Part shown: piece by piece, positions 5,400 through 7,957 of the stretch | How the letters are laid out: each line of letters opens with the position of its first letter | Position numbering within the stretch: position 1 is the stretch's first letter | Assembly: GCA_014380705.1 (NCBI GenBank) | Contig: JACMJI010000139.1 | Location: forward strand, 1-7,957 | Direction of reading: 5' to 3' | DNA: 7,957 bases | Source: Gorillibacterium sp. | Lineage (GTDB): Bacteria; Bacillota; Bacilli; Paenibacillales; NBRC-103111 | Notes under the pieces: generated by a model | Databases searched by the model: none | Told to the model about the DNA's origin: nothing | What the model saw: only the letters and a program-made list of their open reading frames with translations | Made by a program: the position numbers and the translations under genes

Positions 5400-6929
5400 T
5401 TACTTCCTTCTATAATAAGGCAGCCTGCTTAACGGAACTTGGATCTCGCTCGTACAAGGTCCCTCGACTTCACTGCCGTCATCCCCAAGCCATGTCCCTT
5501 TGGGAAACTGAATGCTGCGAGCACGTGCACCCTTGCACAAGACCGGGGCCACCAAGAGATGATCACCCAGCATAAACTGATCTTTAACGGTCTCCATGCC
5601 TTCTTCTGGAAACACATAGGCCATATGACGCATAATCGGCTCACCCGTGATTGCTGCATCTTTTACCAGCGCCATGATTTCTGGAGCCATTCGCTCATGC
5701 AGCTTGGCTGCGTCAACACATCGTTGCATATGCTCATGATCCAACACACGCCAGGGCGCCGCTGAGAATTGCATCATCGGGAATAGCGCCGAGCTCTGTG
5801 CATAACGGACAAACAGTTCCGCATCCAGCTTGTCCAAGTTCGCCGTAAAGTTCAGGTACTCTCCGCCGCCAATCATATCGGGGCAGTTGAAGGCATATCC
5901 GAGCAACCCTTGAGCAAGTCCGTCGGGGAGCAAGGCGGCAAGTCCATTGCCTTCCCATGAATGATGTTTATCCTTCAAGCGCTGGGCAAGAGGCTGTCCC
6001 CCTAACTTCCAGCAAGCCCTGTATTCATTCAGAGCATAACGCAGTCCGATCCGCGCCCAAGCTTCACAATGCCCGTTTCTACTCGTTGGCACGGCGCTCA
6101 TGTCACTTGCTTCATAACAATCTAGATCTCCTGCATCCAGCTTAAAGCCGTCTACACCGTACTTGGTCTGTAACCCATCGAGTTGACCCGTTATCCACTC
6201 TACCGCTTTGGCATTTGTGCAATCGAGTACCGCACTGCAGCCGTTCCACCATCTGCGGATGGCTGTTGCACCCGTACTGTCCTTCAGCAGGACCCCGGTC
6301 GGTTCAAGCTGACGAAATACCAGCGTATCTGGACTAATGAAGGGACATACCCACAGCATTAATTTGAAGCCCATGGCGTGAAGCTCGTCAATCATCCCCT
6401 TAGGGTCAGGAAACCGTCCCGAGTGGAACTCCCAGGTGCCATAAGGTCCATGCCAATTATCATCGATCATAATGACTCCGGGCGCCATCCCCATCTCGAG
6501 TACAGATTTGGCATAAGCGAGCACCTTCACCTGCGTCGGTTCATAAAGTAATTCGATCCATAGGTTGTATTGAGGCGCCGTAAAAAGCAGTTCGTCGGGA
6601 TATGATCCTGCAGGTGGAAAATAAGTGCGGCTGACATAATTGTAAGCCTCTCTAAGATTCCTGTGTCCCTCACCCTTTTCTAATATTCCGTCACAGCTCT
6701 CTACATGTAGAAGCCCGTCCTCGAATGAAAAAGCAAAAGGCTTCTCCGACCATACATATCTGCCTCGATTGGATATCAATAGCGGTACACCCTGGTTTCC
6801 ATCCAAATTAACGGATAGATCCGCTTTGAACGGGGTTTGTCCGTAAGGCATGTTCATTCCGTCGGCCACTTTCCCTCCCCACCAGTATTCACCCGGCAAT
6901 AATGCTATTGTAAGCCGCTCATCCTTCAT
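5400..6929 (-). CDS. GH31 family alpha-glycosidase (MYORG-like motif type)
   Basis: Predicted 509-residue cytoplasmic retaining alpha-glycosidase. The TIM-barrel signatures are VIMIDDNWHGPYG (152-164), LMLWVCPFISPD (190-201), YGVDGFKLDAGD (257-268) with nucleophile Asp265, and FNCPDMIGGGEY (347-358) with Asp351 as acid/base. Near the end, GEPIMRHMAYVFP and DQFMLGDHLLVAPVL are typical of the domain after the barrel. FKLDAGD, rather than the WxDMNE of classical alpha-glucosidases, recalls the MYORG and bacterial GH31 alpha-galactosidase branch, so alpha-galactosidase is a reasonable guess but alpha-glucosidase or alpha-xylosidase cannot be excluded. It is shorter than most GH31 proteins (often 600-800), yet has both catalytic residues, so it looks intact. 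ATG 6929 follows AGGGGG (6938-6943). It is divergent from the AraC gene and closed by its own terminator. Confidence 0.85.
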   Translation of the reverse strand: MKDERLTIALLPGEYWWGGKVADGMNMPYGQTPFKADLSVNLDGNQGVPLLISNRGRYVWSEKPFAFSFEDGLLHVESCDGILEKGEGHRNLREAYNYVSRTYFPPAGSYPDELLFTAPQYNLWIELLYEPTQVKVLAYAKSVLEMGMAPGVIMIDDNWHGPYGTWEFHSGRFPDPKGMIDELHAMGFKLMLWVCPFISPDTLVFRQLEPTGVLLKDSTGATAIRRWWNGCSAVLDCTNAKAVEWITGQLDGLQTKYGVDGFKLDAGDLDCYEASDMSAVPTSRNGHCEAWARIGLRYALNEYRACWKLGGQPLAQRLKDKHHSWEGNGLAALLPDGLAQGLLGYAFNCPDMIGGGEYLNFTANLDKLDAELFVRYAQSSALFPMMQFSAAPWRVLDHEHMQRCVDAAKLHERMAPEIMALVKDAAITGEPIMRHMAYVFPEEGMETVKDQFMLGDHLLVAPVLCKGARARSIQFPKGTWLGDDGSEVEGPCTSEIQVPLSRLPYYRRK

Positions 6930-7080
6930 CGTCGCTTCCCCCTGATCATCATCTTATGGCTTCATCTTACCAATGACACCAATGAGGCGGCAATCTGAAT
7001 ATTTTGCTTGAAAAGTAGTAATATATTGACCTATACTTAGCAAAAGGTTTTATTAAAAATGATCCTTCGCGGGGTGTTCT
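6930..7080. promoter_or_regulatory. Divergent control region between the GH31 and AraC-type genes
   Basis: This gap must hold the promoters of both genes. A split inverted repeat lies in the middle: TTTTGCT (7002-7008) with AGCAAAA (7039-7045), and within it AAGTA (7013-7017) with TACTT (7034-7038). It overlaps the candidate AraC promoter and is a plausible operator. I could not find a convincing sigma-A promoter reading toward the GH31 gene, which may mean an activator is needed. GATCCTTCG (7061-7069) repeats a piece of the GH74-like promoter motif. Confidence 0.5.
7008..7037 (+). promoter_or_regulatory. Candidate promoter of the AraC-type regulator
   Basis: TTGAAA (7008-7013) and TATACT (7032-7037) are spaced by 18 bases, close to sigma-A consensus, and lie 43 bases before the ATG. 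A second possibility is TTGACC (7026-7031) with a TTATTA box 18 bases on. The first is covered by the inverted repeat at 7002-7045. Confidence 0.5.
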
Positions 7081-7957
7081 ATGATGTTAAAACAATCCTC
7101 TTTTGCCTTTAGAGAAGCGGAAGGTGTTATGAAAAAACAGCGACTTCCGTTTATGACGCTCGACTCGATTGGCTGGGACTCGGTTGATATAGAGGATTAT
7201 TCATATAGCGGGGATCAACGCCCTGACACAGGACATGTTATTTTTCAATATACACTGCGGGGACAAGGCCAAATCGATTTGGATGGCTCTACACATCTTC
7301 TGAGTGCAGGCAGTGGTTTCCTTGTTAAAATTCCTAGTCTCCACCGCTACTATTTCAGCTCTCTTGTGAAAGAACCTTGGGAATTTATATGGATGAATAT
7401 ACGCGGCGAGGATGCGATATGGTACTGGGATAGACTAATCGAACGGTTCGGACCAATCCTGCAACTCCACCCGGAATCACGACCCATTCAAACCTTCTGG
7501 AAGCTCTTCAGCTTCATATCTAATGAGGAATCACCCGATAAATTTGCAATATCCGCCCATGTATTCGAATGGATTTTGTCCATGATGCAAGTTACGGATG
7601 ACGATGCCTTGCAAACACAGACCAATCCCATTATTCTCAAGGCCAAAAGCTATATGAAACAAGCTTTATCACAACCGATTACACTCGACGATGTCGCCGC
7701 TCATGTCGGTGTATCCAAGCATTATTTATGCAGACTCTTTCTAAAATTCAACGAACTCACTCCCCTGGAATACATGCGTCGAAGAAGAATCGAGCTTGCT
7801 GCTTCTCTGATTCGTAACACGGAAGTGTCTATACAAGAGATTGCCCTCCAAACCGGATTCGATAGTTCCAGCTACTTTGGCAAAATATTTCGCCACTATC
7901 TAGGGATCAGCCCCCGCGAGTATCGAATGATGAAGCTGCAATTTCCTTATAAGAAAA
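7081..7957 (+). CDS. AraC-family transcriptional regulator (runs off the right edge, nearly complete)
   Basis: A sugar-responsive DNA-binding regulator of about 292 codons to the edge, close to the usual family length, so only a few residues are likely missing. Residues about 30-110 (HVIFQYTLRGQGQIDLDG, LLSAGSGFLVKIP, HRYYF) are the cupin-like ligand-binding domain. The C-terminal part has two helix-turn-helix units: ITLDDVAAHVGVSKHYLCRLF (200-220) and SIQEIALQTGF (250-260), followed by the family signature SSYFGKIFRHYLGISPREYR (263-282). An in-frame TGA at 7060-7062 limits the start to 7081 or 7084; GGGGTG at 7071-7076 favours either, with 7084 giving the more usual spacing. Divergent orientation from the GH31 gene suggests that it controls the locus; the ligand would be an oligosaccharide or its product. 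It was found by direct translation, as no stop codon lies inside the window. Confidence 0.92.
   Translation, partial: MMLKQSSFAFREAEGVMKKQRLPFMTLDSIGWDSVDIEDYSYSGDQRPDTGHVIFQYTLRGQGQIDLDGSTHLLSAGSGFLVKIPSLHRYYFSSLVKEPWEFIWMNIRGEDAIWYWDRLIERFGPILQLHPESRPIQTFWKLFSFISNEESPDKFAISAHVFEWILSMMQVTDDDALQTQTNPIILKAKSYMKQALSQPITLDDVAAHVGVSKHYLCRLFLKFNELTPLEYMRRRRIELAASLIRNTEVSIQEIALQTGFDSSSYFGKIFRHYLGISPREYRMMKLQFPYKK

Noticed and set aside
1..7957. CRISPR arrays, tRNA or rRNA genes, insertion sequences, prophage genes
   Set aside because: No spaced direct repeats of CRISPR type, cloverleaf sequence, transposase or phage-like gene could be seen.

Overview
The window looks like a carbohydrate-utilisation locus from a Firmicute of the Paenibacillus type. 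This is inferred from the LplB-type sugar-transporter permease with a strong AGGAGGTGA ribosome site, the two-domain AraC-type regulator, the moderate GC content, and the kind of glycosidases present. Species cannot be named from the sequence alone.

Layout. From left to right: the first 135 codons of an LplB-type ABC permease (minus strand, running off the left edge, start at 406); a 107-base gap with a recognisable minus-strand promoter; a GH36 (raffinose-synthase/Sip1-like) alpha-galactosidase gene (514-2655, minus); a GH74-like Asp-box beta-propeller gene (2658-4865, minus), separated from the GH36 gene by 2 bases; a 534-base non-coding stretch (4866-5399) with a promoter, two near-identical palindromes, several more hairpins and a strong terminator; a GH31 gene (5400-6929, minus); a 151-base divergent control region; and an AraC-family regulator (7081 to beyond the right edge, plus).

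How the parts may work together. None of the three enzymes has a visible signal peptide, so all are predicted to act in the cytoplasm. A working model is that oligosaccharides enter through the ABC system whose permease begins at the left edge. They would then be trimmed inside the cell by two clan GH-D alpha-glycosidases (GH36 and GH31) and by the GH74-like protein, under control of the divergently transcribed AraC regulator. The substrate is not determined: GH74 relatives act on xyloglucan, while GH36 and this GH31 type point to alpha-galactosides.

Most interesting points. (1) The permease and the GH74-like/GH36 operon have promoters sharing an 11-of-12 motif, GA[C/T]AATCGAAGG, at the -35 position with identical 17-base spacing to the -10 box; this suggests one activator for both units. 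(2) The GH74-like protein keeps both candidate catalytic aspartates but has no secretion signal. (3) The 4866-5399 gap carries a duplicated 21-base palindrome flanking a GC-rich hairpin, followed by further structured elements.
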